Source: Polytrichum commune
Lineage: Eukaryota > Streptophyta > Polytrichopsida > Polytrichales > Polytrichaceae
Assembly (NCBI GenBank): GCA_950295325.1
Contig: OX485807.1
Location: forward strand, 29,733,666 to 29,797,665
Direction of reading: 5' to 3'
DNA: 64,000 nucleotides
The notes under the pieces are model-generated. The model did not search any database, was not told the DNA's origin, and worked only from the letters and a program-made list of their open reading frames with translations. The stretch's first letter is position 1; each line of letters starts with the position of its first letter. Position numbers and translations under genes: made by a program. Of this stretch, positions 46,101 to 58,193 are shown piece by piece.

Positions 46101-49100
46101 ATGGCGGTGGTGGGTATGCTGGCGGCTCGGTTGTTGAAGTCCAAAGCCTCATATGCATCCCAAGTGGTCGGCCATGTGAGCCATGTAAGTTACAACCTCT
46201 CTTTTTGTCATTAAACCTACATGCATGGAGCCACTCAGGGTTTTGGCATGAGTGTATTATTGGCGGCCGATTTGTGTTTCTTCATACTCAGCCTGGGTTC
46301 GGGGTTTTGATGTATGTGTTTTTGCGATCGGCTGTTTAGGGTGGTTAGGGTTGTCTGGTAGATTTGGATGTAGACCAAAAGGAAGTGGGTGAAGCTTACA
46401 AGGTTTTGGGTCAAGAGCGTATCTGATTTGTAGGTTAACCTCGATGGAGGCAGAACGGTTTGACACCATTCTCTTGGTGTGAAACTTTTTAGGTCTCTCT
46501 TGTGGTCGGTGGCTATAATGCGTGTTCTTGGACTTGGGCAGTAGCCCTCGAAATCATTTCTGCCTAAGATGCTACGAAGTTGTTATATTGAGTCCTGTAG
46601 CCATAAACCCTCAATACTAAAGACTAAATTGACCAACTTTCTATCAAAATCTGTTGGTGCATATTCTTGAAGTGCATACCAAAATGTATGAATAATGTTT
46701 AATGGTGCTTATCCCCTAATTGATATGGGATTAACTTGGATCCATCAAAATTATTAGTTCCAAGCCTTAGATTTGGATGTCAACCAAAAGACAGTGGTGA
46801 AGTTTTCAAGGTTTTGGGGCTCAGGAGTGTTGGGTTTGGAGGTTAGTCTGAGAAAACAGGATAAATCACTGGATAGAGGTGGTTGTGAGTGATCAACCTG
46901 CCTCTTGGTCCATAACTTTAGGTCTCTCTTGCGGTTTGGTGGCAAAAATGTGCATTCTTAGGCTTAGACAGAGACACTCAGAATCTTTTTTCCCCAGATA
47001 TGCTTTTCAAGGTGAGCCAATGAGGTACTTAATGTTCTAGTGGGTTCTGTAGCTATAAACCCCTAGTACTAACCTGTCCAACTTTCTATCGCAGTAAATA
47101 TACGGATTAGTGGTAAGTATTGCTTAACCCCTAATTGATGTATTTAATTTGGATTCATCAAAAGCAGTCGTTCCAATGCTCAAATATTGTTTCTCATGAT
47201 AACAAAGCGTTGAGAGAGGGACTTCATGTACATCCAGGCAGTTGTTTTCGATGCCTACCTTGCAGGATCTGTATGAAATCAAAAAATTCAATGTTAAGCT
47301 TCTAGCATAGTGGTCACTTCATATTATTTTAAGCAATAGTTGAAACTGGGTGACAAATGGTTGAAACTAGGTTAGAGAATATTTTCTCATTCTGACAAGT
47401 ATTGGCATCCATATGGAGACTCTCGACTGGGTGTTAGGGTGTTTATTGCTTATAGGTGGGTATAGACTTCAGTATAGGTGCACTGATTTTTTTGGTTTGG
47501 ATTTGGATTTGTATCTTACTGAGGGAAAACATGATAAGTTTTGAATATCTGGAAAACATATTCAGCTGTCGTGAGAAAGTGTGTATGGTGTTGGGTTGAG
47601 CTTGCAATTTTTTTTGTGTATCTTTCATTGGTTGCAGATAAATGTGAACTTATTATTTCCTATTGTGATTCAGGTCACACAGCAGAAACCAGCATCAGTG
47701 CTGGCGTCATCTATGTTGCACAGGATGATAAATCCAGTGAGAGCTTACAGGTACATATGTCCTCCTTGCCTGAAGTTTTATAATCCCCAAACCCATTATT
47801 TTTGATGACTGGGACTGCCATGTGACTCTCGGAGGTTTTTGCTGTCAGTGTTTATAGTGGTTGTAACGAAGGTTGAACTTAGATGTGGAGGTGGTGTGTG
47901 TACAGCTCAAAAGGAGCAGGGAGTGATGTTATTGGTATCGATTTGGGAACTACAAACTCATGCGTAGCTGTGATGGAAGGCAAGGTGAGCAGCTGTCTGT
48001 TTTGCACATTCTGAACCTGTGTGATTGGAAAGAGAGCTGTTTCATCTTATTCTCTGCTTTTTCTACAGTTATTTCAGTTGCAAAATGTTGGTCACATCTG
48101 GTCTGTGATGGTTATGCTGGCAAACATAATTTTTTGGTGTAATGCTCTACATTTTGGAGTGATTGTACAGGCTAAATAAGCAGATTGGATAACTTTTTAT
48201 GTCTAATTATAACTTTTCTGTCTTTGTTACAGATGCCACGCGTGATTGAGAATTCTGAAGGTGCACGGACAACTCCATCAGTTGTTGCTTTTACTCCGAA
48301 GGGTGAGCGACTTGTGGGTACACCAGCCAAGAGACAAGCTGTTACAAACCCAACAAATACTCTTTTTGGTACAAAGCGTCTGATTGGTCGCCCATTTGAT
48401 GATCCTCAGACTCAGAAGGAAGCTAAGATGGTGCCGTACAAAATAGTTCGAGCACCTAATGGTGATGCTTGGGTTGAAGCTGGTGGACAAAAGTACTCAC
48501 CAAGTCAGGTGGGGGCTTTCATCCTTGGAAAGATGAAGGAAACTGCAGAGTCTTATCTGGGTCGCCCAGTGTCAAAGGCAGTCATCACCGTGCCTGCTTA
48601 CTTCAATGATGCACAAAGGCAAGCTACAAAAGATGCAGGGCGAATTGCTGGACTTGATGTGTTGAGGATCATTAATGAACCGACGGCTGCGTCCCTGTCA
48701 TATGGTATGGATCGGAAGGAAGGCTTGGTTGCTGTTTTCGATTTGGGAGGTGGAACTTTTGATATCTCCATTTTGGAAATTTCCGGTGGTGTGTTCGAGG
48801 TATGCATTTTCATCTTTGCTTGGATGTTGGTTATATTTTTAACCATTTTGATCTACCAATCTTTGTGTTTATCTTAGAGTTTAAATACACCTTTTCAGTA
48901 GAAAATTTCTAGGCTCCAATGTGCATAATCTTCATATGGACCTTGAATTGCAGGTGAAGGCCACGAATGGAGATACATTTCTTGGTGGAGAAGATTTTGA
49001 CAATGCCCTACTGCAACACTTGGTTGATGACTTCAAGAAAGAGCAAGCAATTGATCTTTCCTCTGACCGCATGGCACTTCAGCGACTCCGGGAGGCTGCT

Positions 49101-50213
49101 GAGAAGGCGAAAGTGGAGCTGTCTTCCACTCCTCAAACAGATCTCAACCTGCCCTTCATTACGGCCGATGCCTCAGGAGCAAAACATTTGAATGTGACGT
49201 TGACACGTTCCAAGTACGAGCAGCTGGTAAACCATTTGGTTGAACGAACAAAACAGCCCTGCAAGGACTGTCTGAAAGATGCAGGCGTAACTGCCAAGGA
49301 GATCGATGAAGTTCTTTTGGTTGGTGGTATGACACGTATGCCCAAGGTTCAAGAAATTGTAAGCAGCATTTTCAGCAAGGAACCAAGCAAGGGTGTCAAT
49401 CCTGACGAGTGTGTGGCTATGGGTGCCGCTATTCAGGGAGGAGTATTGCGTGGTGATGTGAAAGACATTTTGCTATTGGATGTGACACCTCTTTCTTTGG
49501 GAATTGAGACTTTGGGAGGCGTGTTCACTCGCTTGATTACTCGCAACACGACGATTCCCACCAAGAAAAGCCAGGTTTTCTCAACAGCAGCAGACGGACA
49601 AACTCAAGTGGGTGTGAAAGTGTTGCAAGGAGAGCGTGAGATGGCGGCCGATAACAAAGTTTTAGGTCAATTTGACCTAGTGGGCATTCCTCCATCACCT
49701 CGAGGAGTACCTCAAATTGAGGTCACTTTTGATATTGATGCAAATGGTATCGTCAATGTGTCGGCACGTGATAAAGCTACAGGGAAGGAACAGGCGATTA
49801 CAATTCAATCCTCGGGAGGCCTCTCAGAAGCTGATATTCAAAAGATGGTCAAGGATGCAGAACTATATGCACAAAAGGATCAAGAAAGAAAGCAGCTCAT
49901 TGACACAAAGAACGATGCGGACACGACTCTCTACTCAGTTGAGAAGAGCTTGAATGAACATAAGGATAAGTTGCCACAAGATGTAGTTGATGGAATTAAT
50001 TCAGCACTAACTGACTTGAAGGCTGCCTTGGAGACTGAGAATGTAGAGGATATCAAGCAAAAGATATCAGCTGCACAGACAGCGTCCATGAAGATTGGAG
50101 AAACTTTGATGAAGAATCAATCAGGAGGCTCAACAGGCACTCCTGGAGCTGGGGCAGCAGGCGGACAAGCAGCTGAAGCCGAGTATGAGGACGTGAAGGA
50201 GGGAAAGAAGTAA
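46101..50213 (+). CDS. mtHSC70: Mitochondrial HSP70 (DnaK-type chaperone)
   Basis: Five exons, 46101-46184, 47674-47750, 47906-47984, 48233-48799 and 48954-50213, with GT-AG introns and matching phases, give 688 residues, the normal length. Residues 1 to about 53 form a Ser/Arg/Leu-rich presequence without acids, ending near PVRAYRSS, as expected for mitochondrial import. Then come the three HSP70 signatures: [27 protein letters not shown] and [15 protein letters not shown]. The block [15 protein letters not shown] and the ending [11 protein letters not shown] fit the mitochondrial, DnaK-like branch and not the cytosolic one (no EEVD) or the ER one (no HDEL). It is an ATP-driven chaperone that pulls imported proteins into the matrix and helps them fold; partners in the family are Tim44 and the GrpE- and DnaJ-type cofactors. 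The upstream heat-shock elements suggest heat induction. Confidence 0.96.
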
Positions 50214-51646
50214 ATTGAGGCAAGTTTTGTTGAGTAGGCAGGTAGGTAGTTTCATAAGGTATAAGTTATGGCAGTTTATAGAGGTATAGAAGTCACAAGT
50301 AGGAAGGAGGCAACATGTTTTTGGCGGAACGAGTTCCTACCCTTATGGTTTATTGAGAACTCCAGCACACAAATAGAGTTAAGATTTGAGATTGGCCCAG
50401 AAATCATATGTGAATAATCACGGCACATCTTGGCATTTTTTCTGGTGAGTATGATGATGACCTGGCTGCAATTTGTACCTGACTCTTTCTTCCTACCATC
50501 TGGAAGTTTACAAGCTCAATTTTGGTGAAGGAGTGGGTGCCAATCCATTCCATCTTTCTGTACATGGCTTGACCAGAGGAGCACAGGTTAGCTGATTCAT
50601 ATGGTCCAATGGTGACTTCAACCTAAACTCCTTTGGGAGGTGTCATTTGTAATCTGATAATTTCTGGTGGATCTTGCTGTGCTGCAATTTTGGAATGCTT
50701 GAAAATTATCATACTTCTGAAACATGCATCCTCGAATTGATGATGATCACATGGAACTGGGATTGTGCTCTACAAGTCTACGATTAGTGTAATGTAGCAG
50801 TGATCAACCTATGGAATGCACTATGCTTAGCAGAAGTTTCAACCTTAGACTATTTAGCCTCTTAAGCTACTGGTTTTATTCACTACAAGACTAGGATCTC
50901 GTCAACTTGCATTTGCAACCGGCGATTTAGACAAATATTGCCCAACTTCAGCTGCTGTAAGTGACCTAATTAATAGTGGACCTATAGCTAATTCTGACAT
51001 CTATATAAACATCCAAGTCTAAGATGTACGTTGTGAAAGAAAAAGCTGTTATGAGGTCACCTTTCAGTACCACTTCTAGAGTCGAAAAGATATTCATATA
51101 TCAACTTCAAATACAGCTACCAGAAACTCTCATGTTCCAATATAGATTTGCTAAGCACATGAACTTCAGAAGCATTGCTTGTGAGTCGAACACCTTAATG
51201 AACCAAAGCAGATATTCTATCACCATACTGGAGAATTCAACACAATGAAATCATAGTAACAAACAGTGTGACCCTAAAAGAAATCTATGCAAATAGTGTA
51301 CTGTTATATCACAATGTCAATGTGCTAATTCAAGTCCCACTCCATGTGTCCCTTTGGCATACATCCAACAAGGTTCAATTATCTGGTGGTGGGGATCAGA
51401 CTACCACATTGATAGCTCAAAGGTAGTGCATAGCTCAATGGAATAGTGATAATTTTATACAAATACAAGAGTTCCCTACAGATTCAGGTTGCTTGGGTAG
51501 TGCACCGCAGCAGTTAACCTAAGTTTTTTTGTCCTGTATGGTGGTTTGCCAGTAAACACTACCCTCAAGGCGATTTATGGCCATCCTGTAACTTTATGGA
51601 ATTGCTGGTGAGAATTACCTTCTTAAATCTTGCGTACAGTGTGCCC
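50214..51646. other. 3' flank of HSP70 and intergenic
   Basis: Holds the presumed 3' untranslated region of HSP70, then nothing recognisable up to the ACBP-like stop codon. Confidence 0.55.
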
Positions 51647-52405
51647 CTACAATCTGGAGGCAAGAACAGAAGTTCCGGACGTCAGTTTTTTTCTAAATGC
51701 TTTCAAAAGCCTGTCTGCCTCACTCTCGTGCTCTTCTTCCCCGTTCAAGTTACTTGGAGCATGCTCTTTGCACCAGTCCTTCCACTCTGGAAGTACTTCC
51801 GTTAGAAGATCAACCAAACCCTTCTTTGCTTCCTCCTGGGGCATCCCATCTAGCGCTTTCCATGCTTCCTGTGTAAGTGCAAAAACAAGGTGACATGTAG
51901 GGATATATCCCTTATGAGTGTCTGGCTATTTGAATTAAGTTCCAAATTATTTGCAAACAAAAAAATCTGGAACCGAGGAATATTGTCATATGTGAGGATG
52001 CCTGAACTTCGTGTCTCCAAAACCCAAAAATTAGAGCTCAAATAAGTGCCTAAGAGATGATGCTAGTCTCAGTATATATAAGGTACGTGGGCCTTATGTG
52101 GTCACTCTTCTTTCTTAAACACCTATCTTTGTGTGGTTTATGGGCAAGGCTTGTAGTTCAGAAACGGACACCAAAAAGACATGTAGAAGTATGAGATTGG
52201 ACTATGTGCTCATATAGACATCATCCTAGGTTAAATTTATAATATCGCAATTGGGAGGGCCTAAGCGATCACTTAAAGAGCAAGAGAATCCACTTCGACC
52301 TCCTATAACTTATGCATCTCAACTCCAATTCCAAAACTTGAAATGACAACTGAATGAGACAATTCCTGATTCAATCCAGGACCGCAGACCTATATATATA
52401 TATAT

Positions 52406-52446
<41 letters not shown>

Positions 52447-52864
52447 ATCTTCAAATTTAAATATATCCATGTGGACACTGACAAGATAAGTAGTAGCTAG
52501 GGCAAATGTGGAGGATGGAAATCTGCATTCTGAGATTTTTATTTGCATAGGCTGAGGAAAAAGGGCTACCGACTTTGCAAAACCTTTCGTTGCAAACAAA
52601 CGACTCATGTTCAAAGTGTTGGAATAAAAGATGAGCTGAGGTGGCTTGAGAAATGGAGCAAACCTGTCTCTTCCTTAGTGAAGGATCCGTGGCGAGGGAG
52701 CCATCTTGGCCAGGCGGGCAGTTGCCATCGAGGGCTTGTGTCTTTAAGGCAAACAGATGTGCTCTGGCGCCCTCTGCTAAGAACTGCAACGTTGCCGAAG
52801 GTCCCTTGGCCAAGAAATAGGAAGCTGCTCGCCACTCCCCCTCCAAGTCCCCGCTACTCATCAT
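51647..52864 (-). CDS. Acyl-CoA-binding-protein-like small protein
   Basis: Two exons, 52864-52664 and 51868-51647, join in phase (…ACAG|GTTTGC donor, TTACACAG acceptor) to give 140 residues. The order fits an ACBP domain: a first helix (WRAASYFLAKG), then LFALKTQALDGNCPPGQ in place of the usual LYxLYKQAtxGD, then the strong match EAWKALDGMPQEEAKKGLVDLLTEVLPEW to the KWdAW…eeAm…Y…l helix. The C terminus adds an acidic stretch and a basic tail (LLKAFRKKL). ACBPs bind and carry long-chain acyl-CoA esters in the cytosol. The middle motif is diverged (Tyr before Lys replaced by Leu), so ligand binding is uncertain. Two adjacent ATGs start the frame. No targeting signal is seen. Confidence 0.65.
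52115..52200. repeat. Dispersed repeat family, member 1
   Basis: 'aacacctat…ggacaccaaaaagacatg' in the ACBP-like intron is shared with 58340-58620 and 61710-62030. Only the first part of the family is preserved here. Confidence 0.5.
52391..52442. repeat. (TA)n(GA)n microsatellite
   Basis: About eight TA followed by about eighteen GA dinucleotides, inside the intron of the ACBP-like gene. Confidence 0.95.
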
Positions 52865-52972
52865 CTTCCCCAACCCTTCAACACCCAATTCGCACCACAA
52901 ATCATTACAACTCATTACACACAATGCAGGATCGTCAAAGCCTAATAAAACCAAATCAAACCAAATCATCAC

Positions 52973-53305
52973 CACCCATAAGGCAATTCCCTAGATAACC
53001 CCCAAATTTAGATGAGAAAATTCGAGCTACCAAATTAAACGGCCAACAGAACAGAACATGGTTGTTACAAGGTGCATCTCTTGCAATTTCCCGTTTCTCA
53101 CGACACAGAGAGAAACATACAATACCCAAGGCTTAAAAACAATCGCATGATCTGGCACCCATAAGGCAACTTCCCTACATCACCCCCAGATTTAGATGAT
53201 AATATTTTGAGCTACCCAAATCAAACGGCGAACAGAACAGCACACCAGATGGTTGTCACAAGATGGGTCTCTTGAAATTACCATTTCTCACGAAACAGAG
53301 GGAAA
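52973..53305. repeat. Tandem duplication upstream of the ACBP-like gene
   Basis: Two copies with a period of about 183 bases. Each starts 'cacccataaggcaa' (52973 and 53156) and ends 'tttctcacga.acagag' (53094 and 53283). Located 110 to 440 bases before the ATG, so it may duplicate leader or promoter sequence. Confidence 0.75.
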
Positions 53306-56300
53306 GGGAAAAGTCCCGGACATACGAGGTGAAAGATCCATCATACATTCTCAACGAAATAACTTTAAGTAGAGGATAAGGGAAATGGTGAGCAAGAAAT
53401 ACATGTGAAGATACCTGAGAGAAGACGGAAGGCTTGGCGATGGAAACTGTCTAAGGAGTGAGATGCAACAACAATAGCGGAAGAAGAAGGAGAAGAAGGG
53501 AAATGGAAAGGTCTGCATTCCTACCTACCTGCATACACTGCCTTCTTGTGGCCTTGCTTTTTATGTCTAAAGCATACCTAATAACTTAGTTAACCCAAGC
53601 TATGGTAGGAGGCTTGCATGTATCTTTGGTGTGTTTTCAGCCATCCCATGATTTGCAAAGACACATGCAGGCCTCCTAACATATCTAACATAATCTCGTC
53701 AACACGCTCCTCTCCTTGCTTTAGGCAATGAGTTTGTGTTAGATATGTCAACCCAACATAACAATCATGCATGTATTTTTGGTTTGTGGTGTTTGGTGTT
53801 CTTTTGATGTATTTTATGCAGTTCTATGGTTTGCAAAGACAAGAAAAATGTCAACAATCTCCTCTCCTTGCTTTTGGGAAATGAGATTATGTTAGATATG
53901 TCAACCCGCAAAGTTTTTCTCTTTCTGTCTTTAGTAAAACCTACCGCTTCCCTCCTTATACTTCAAATTCAAGTTAAATGGCTCGGAGATTCTAACATCA
54001 AGCTACACTAAATAAGATGTTTAGTGTCGTATGGTATTTAATGTCGCTATGTAACTTTACGGGTGACACTTCTTATGAATATCTGAACAAATATTGTCAT
54101 GAACAATGGATGAGTGTATCCATTGGCCAAACCCTACCTTCTCTTGTCAACAACTTGCGATGAAATATTGTCATGGCTGATTGAAATTGGATGAAAATTC
54201 ACTAGGTAAGTGACACTAATTTCAACACTGTAAATCTATAATCCCACTCCCAAAATAAAAAATAAAATAAAAATTACAAGGAATGGGTTAACATTTAGTG
54301 TTGGTGACACTATACAATGGTTTACAATTAGTATTGAGCAGACAATTAGAGTTGGTGACACTAAAATATCATATATAATGTAACACTTTGGTTTTAACAT
54401 CTAGGTATGTTGATTTTCTAGGAAGCTAATATGAGGATATGACTGAACAATGTTATGATGCTTATTTATTGTGCTCATATTTGGAGTAATTGCAATGCAA
54501 ATGCAAAATTCTACTAGGATTGATTAAATCACACAAAAAAATAACCAAAAATCAAAACAACATGTGATACATTAGATTACTTTGAATTTGACATGATCCA
54601 TTGAAACCATGAGCTAACGAGCCACTCCGGATCGAGGCCCCACCGTTGGTGGGAGGAGGAGGCCTTGCTAGGAGAGGTGGTATTGCAATATCGTGGATCG
54701 CTTGGCACACGGGCACTGAACCCGGAACCTGAGGCTTCCAACAATTTGCTTATACCAAGTTCATATGAAGGCTGACATGAAAATACAGGATTGAACTTAT
54801 GACCAAACTCAATCATTTTTTCATCCCCAAACACTAAACAATGTCCACTCTCCCAAGCATTGCAATTGAGCCCAAATTATGTGCTTTTATCATTGCCCAC
54901 TCCACTTCTAGGCTTTGGAATGAAGAGGAGCTTAGCAAACAAGAATCTTCTCAAGAATGATTTATCGTAGGTGATGGTTTCGTTTGTTATTGTTTATAGC
55001 ATTGAATTGAGCTATAGAATTTTGCTTCACGTGTGGTTGTTTAGGATTGAAATTTATTTGTGGTGGTGGTGGTAGAGTTCCTCCATAGGCAAAAACGTGG
55101 GCATAATGAAAAGAAAATTTACACACGTAGTTCCAATCTTTGTAGAGATTCTTGATGAGCTTTAAGGCTCAGAAATCTACCCACGTAGATCTTGCAAACC
55201 GCAAGTGACTTGACAGGTGAATCATCATGGCATATTTTCTTCAACCTCTAAGAGTTGGTTCATCAAACAAAGTATAATTGCATGTAAATAATTAAAACAC
55301 ACGACAAGATTGACGATGGTGCGTTGTAAGTCCAACACTATGGAGCATGTGTTTCCTAAATTTTGGAGCTAGCCACTTCATATGGATAAAAACTTTGATT
55401 ATGGAATACAATCATTTAGTGATTGATATAGAGGCAATGCAATATTGCACAAGAATTCACATGAGGGATGAAAATATAAACACAAGCTCTAGAAAATGCC
55501 AGCTTAGCCACATGTTACATGAAAATACTTTTGCGCGTGTTCAATATTGATATTCAAGATATCGAGGACACGTTGCTTGCATAAAAAATTAAATCCATTT
55601 TGAAGGAAAATGTAACATGTGATCTTGCACCCTTTCAATTTTTTGTTTTTATAATGATTTTGGTGTCAAGCACACCTCTATATGAGATGACTTGTTGTTT
55701 GACGAAGCCGAGGAGCTATTGAAAACCATGGTTGCTAGCAAAGACATTGGCACCTCATCCTTCTCCTCTGTAGACTTCACAATCCCAACCATATCGTCTG
55801 CACCTCCAATTCAACAAGCTTCCACTCTTTCGATGTCTCTTTCAAAAAATGTCAGGCGATCATAAGTGTCTACACATTCACATGTAGGTAAGTAGACACA
55901 ATATTCACCTTCTTCAGAATAAATTGTTTGGTTTTTTCGTGTTCCCATATTCATTGACATTCGTTCTTTGCATAGACAATGGACGTGTATATGTCGGACA
56001 ATCCTTCACCTTAGAGGCATGTGCATGCTTACTTTTGCTAATCACATGGTTTATGCAATTAGCACAATTCCATAATTAGCATGATTCCGCAAGTAGCATG
56101 GTTTTATGTTATTGAGTTGCAAGGCAACTAAGTGTTACAAGTTGTGCACAAGGCTTTAAATGGCAACCCGATAGAGTTCCTCTACGGGCAAAAACCGGCG
56201 CATAATGGAATGGAACTTCACACATGTTGTTCCAATCTTTGTAGAGAGGACAACGCGTAATTTCAATGTGCTCACAGTAATTCGAGATGACAATCACAGC

Positions 56301-58193
56301 GGTGTGACAAGTGAATCAAATCGTATAAATTTTGCACACATTCAAGTGCAGGTAGATAAATAGATCTAATGAACAAATATACACTATGTTTGATAGCTGA
56401 GCGAGGTCTGTGAAGCAAATTGCTCCGCATTAGAATACAATTGATAGTGTTGTCCTCTAGGAGTTCCTAACAAGTTGCCTTAACAAGTGACGTGGCCAAC
56501 TTAGTGGGCTGCATTTTTGGAAAGGACTATAAGCCTCCTCCTCGATAAGAGCCAGTACCAAACAAACTATATGATCCATAGCTCCAGACATTTTCTTTTT
56601 ATAACTACCCACGTGATTTATGGAAATACTGCGAAACTTGCTATTAAATTTTAGTATATGTCAATTGTGTTCAAGCTTCATTTAAGCTTGGTTATGAACT
56701 TAGACAACTCTAAGTTGAGCTAACATCTAAGTTAAGGCTAATTTATGTGAAGTTTGAACTAAACTAAACCCTCCTTGGAATAAATGTTAATTTTTTGTTT
56801 AAAATAAATAAAATAAAAATTCTTTGTTATGAGATATATGTCACATTTGTACATGTTAGTGGTTTGTACATTCTTCTCATTGCATAAAATCAAAAGTTAT
56901 AATTATTATAACAATGAACTTGATTTTCCCTGAGAGCCTGAACTCAAAATAGTTCCATGAAATCTATGTGTTCAAAAATCACACAATTTCATTATACTAT
57001 TGTAGTGCACTAAAATATGAAGTGATTCAAAGTGCACATGACTTGGGTTCACTAGTAAATAATCAATGAAGTATTTACCCAACAAATTCTAACATGTATA
57101 GTTATACATGTTCATGTACATCAATCAAATTCATGTACATCTAATGATAAAATGCTTTACTATTCTCTAGGTTTGCTGGTCCTTCAAGTATTCTTCATGT
57201 CTATGTTAAATTGACTTGAATAGCATAGACCAGTTAAGAATTGAGTGCACATGTTGCATGGAGTATCAACACAATACCATCTATGTTGTATTCAGAACTT
57301 ATGCCTAGGTTAAGTAGGGTCATTTACATTATGAATGGTCATTTAAAAAATTGGTTGTGGTTGTGGTTGTGCTCATGGTATCATTCTTTGGTTCTATTTA
57401 CATGGAAAAGGTATGATAAATGCTAACCACCCCGCCATCACCTTTTGTATCAAGCCCCCAACTCCGTGGTTGATCACCCTTGGGGTGGTTGTTCATGCTC
57501 ATGTGGCATCGTTAGAAAGCTTCAAGTTCAAGATCTGGGGAGAAAGTTGAGGAGGCAACCAATTTAGCATTGTAATTAAAAGCCAGTAAGGATTATAATC
57601 ACTTTAATTTCCTCTTGAACCCAAGACCTACAACAATGATAGATTGCAATTTGGAAGACTGAACCCACCATTAACCACAACCACAAGGACTTGCACAAAA
57701 TAAATATGAATGAAAGGAATCACACTTGTGGTTGATTGTGGTCATTCACCACAACGTCGACCACCTTTGTAGTGTAAACGACCCTCAAGTTGTCTTTGGA
57801 CTATGACTAACAATAATGTTATTGTAGAAACAAGGTACCATAAATAAGTAGCAACATCATCAAACACAATTTTTATTTCAGGATTGACATTAATGTACCG
57901 ACTTGATGCTTGAACTCTTATCATACTACACTTGCAGTACAGAACATGAGTTACTTGACACGTTCCTCTTCTGGCTAGAATATTGTGGTGAATACAATGT
58001 TCAAGTGTCCTGATCGTTTTGTTAGTCCGAGGCCTTGAAGGTTGATACAACAAACTCACAATTAACCCCTGATCCACTTAAGCACAACAGGGGCTATGTC
58101 ATTGTGACCTGGCAGCGATGCAATTTCTTCAGTAAACCAATTTGGTCACACCAGACATGTTCTTCAAACATATGCTTTATCACTGATGTCAAA
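53306..58193. other. Intergenic with small direct repeats
   Basis: No gene seen. Two direct repeats are visible. In 53605-53770 and 53785-53915 both copies carry 'tttgcaaagaca' and 'ctcctctccttgctt…gttagatatgtcaaccc'. In 55075-55160 and 56175-56250 both carry 'gagttcctc.a..ggcaaaaac' and 'gttccaatctttgtagaga'. Otherwise AT-rich DNA. Confidence 0.55.
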
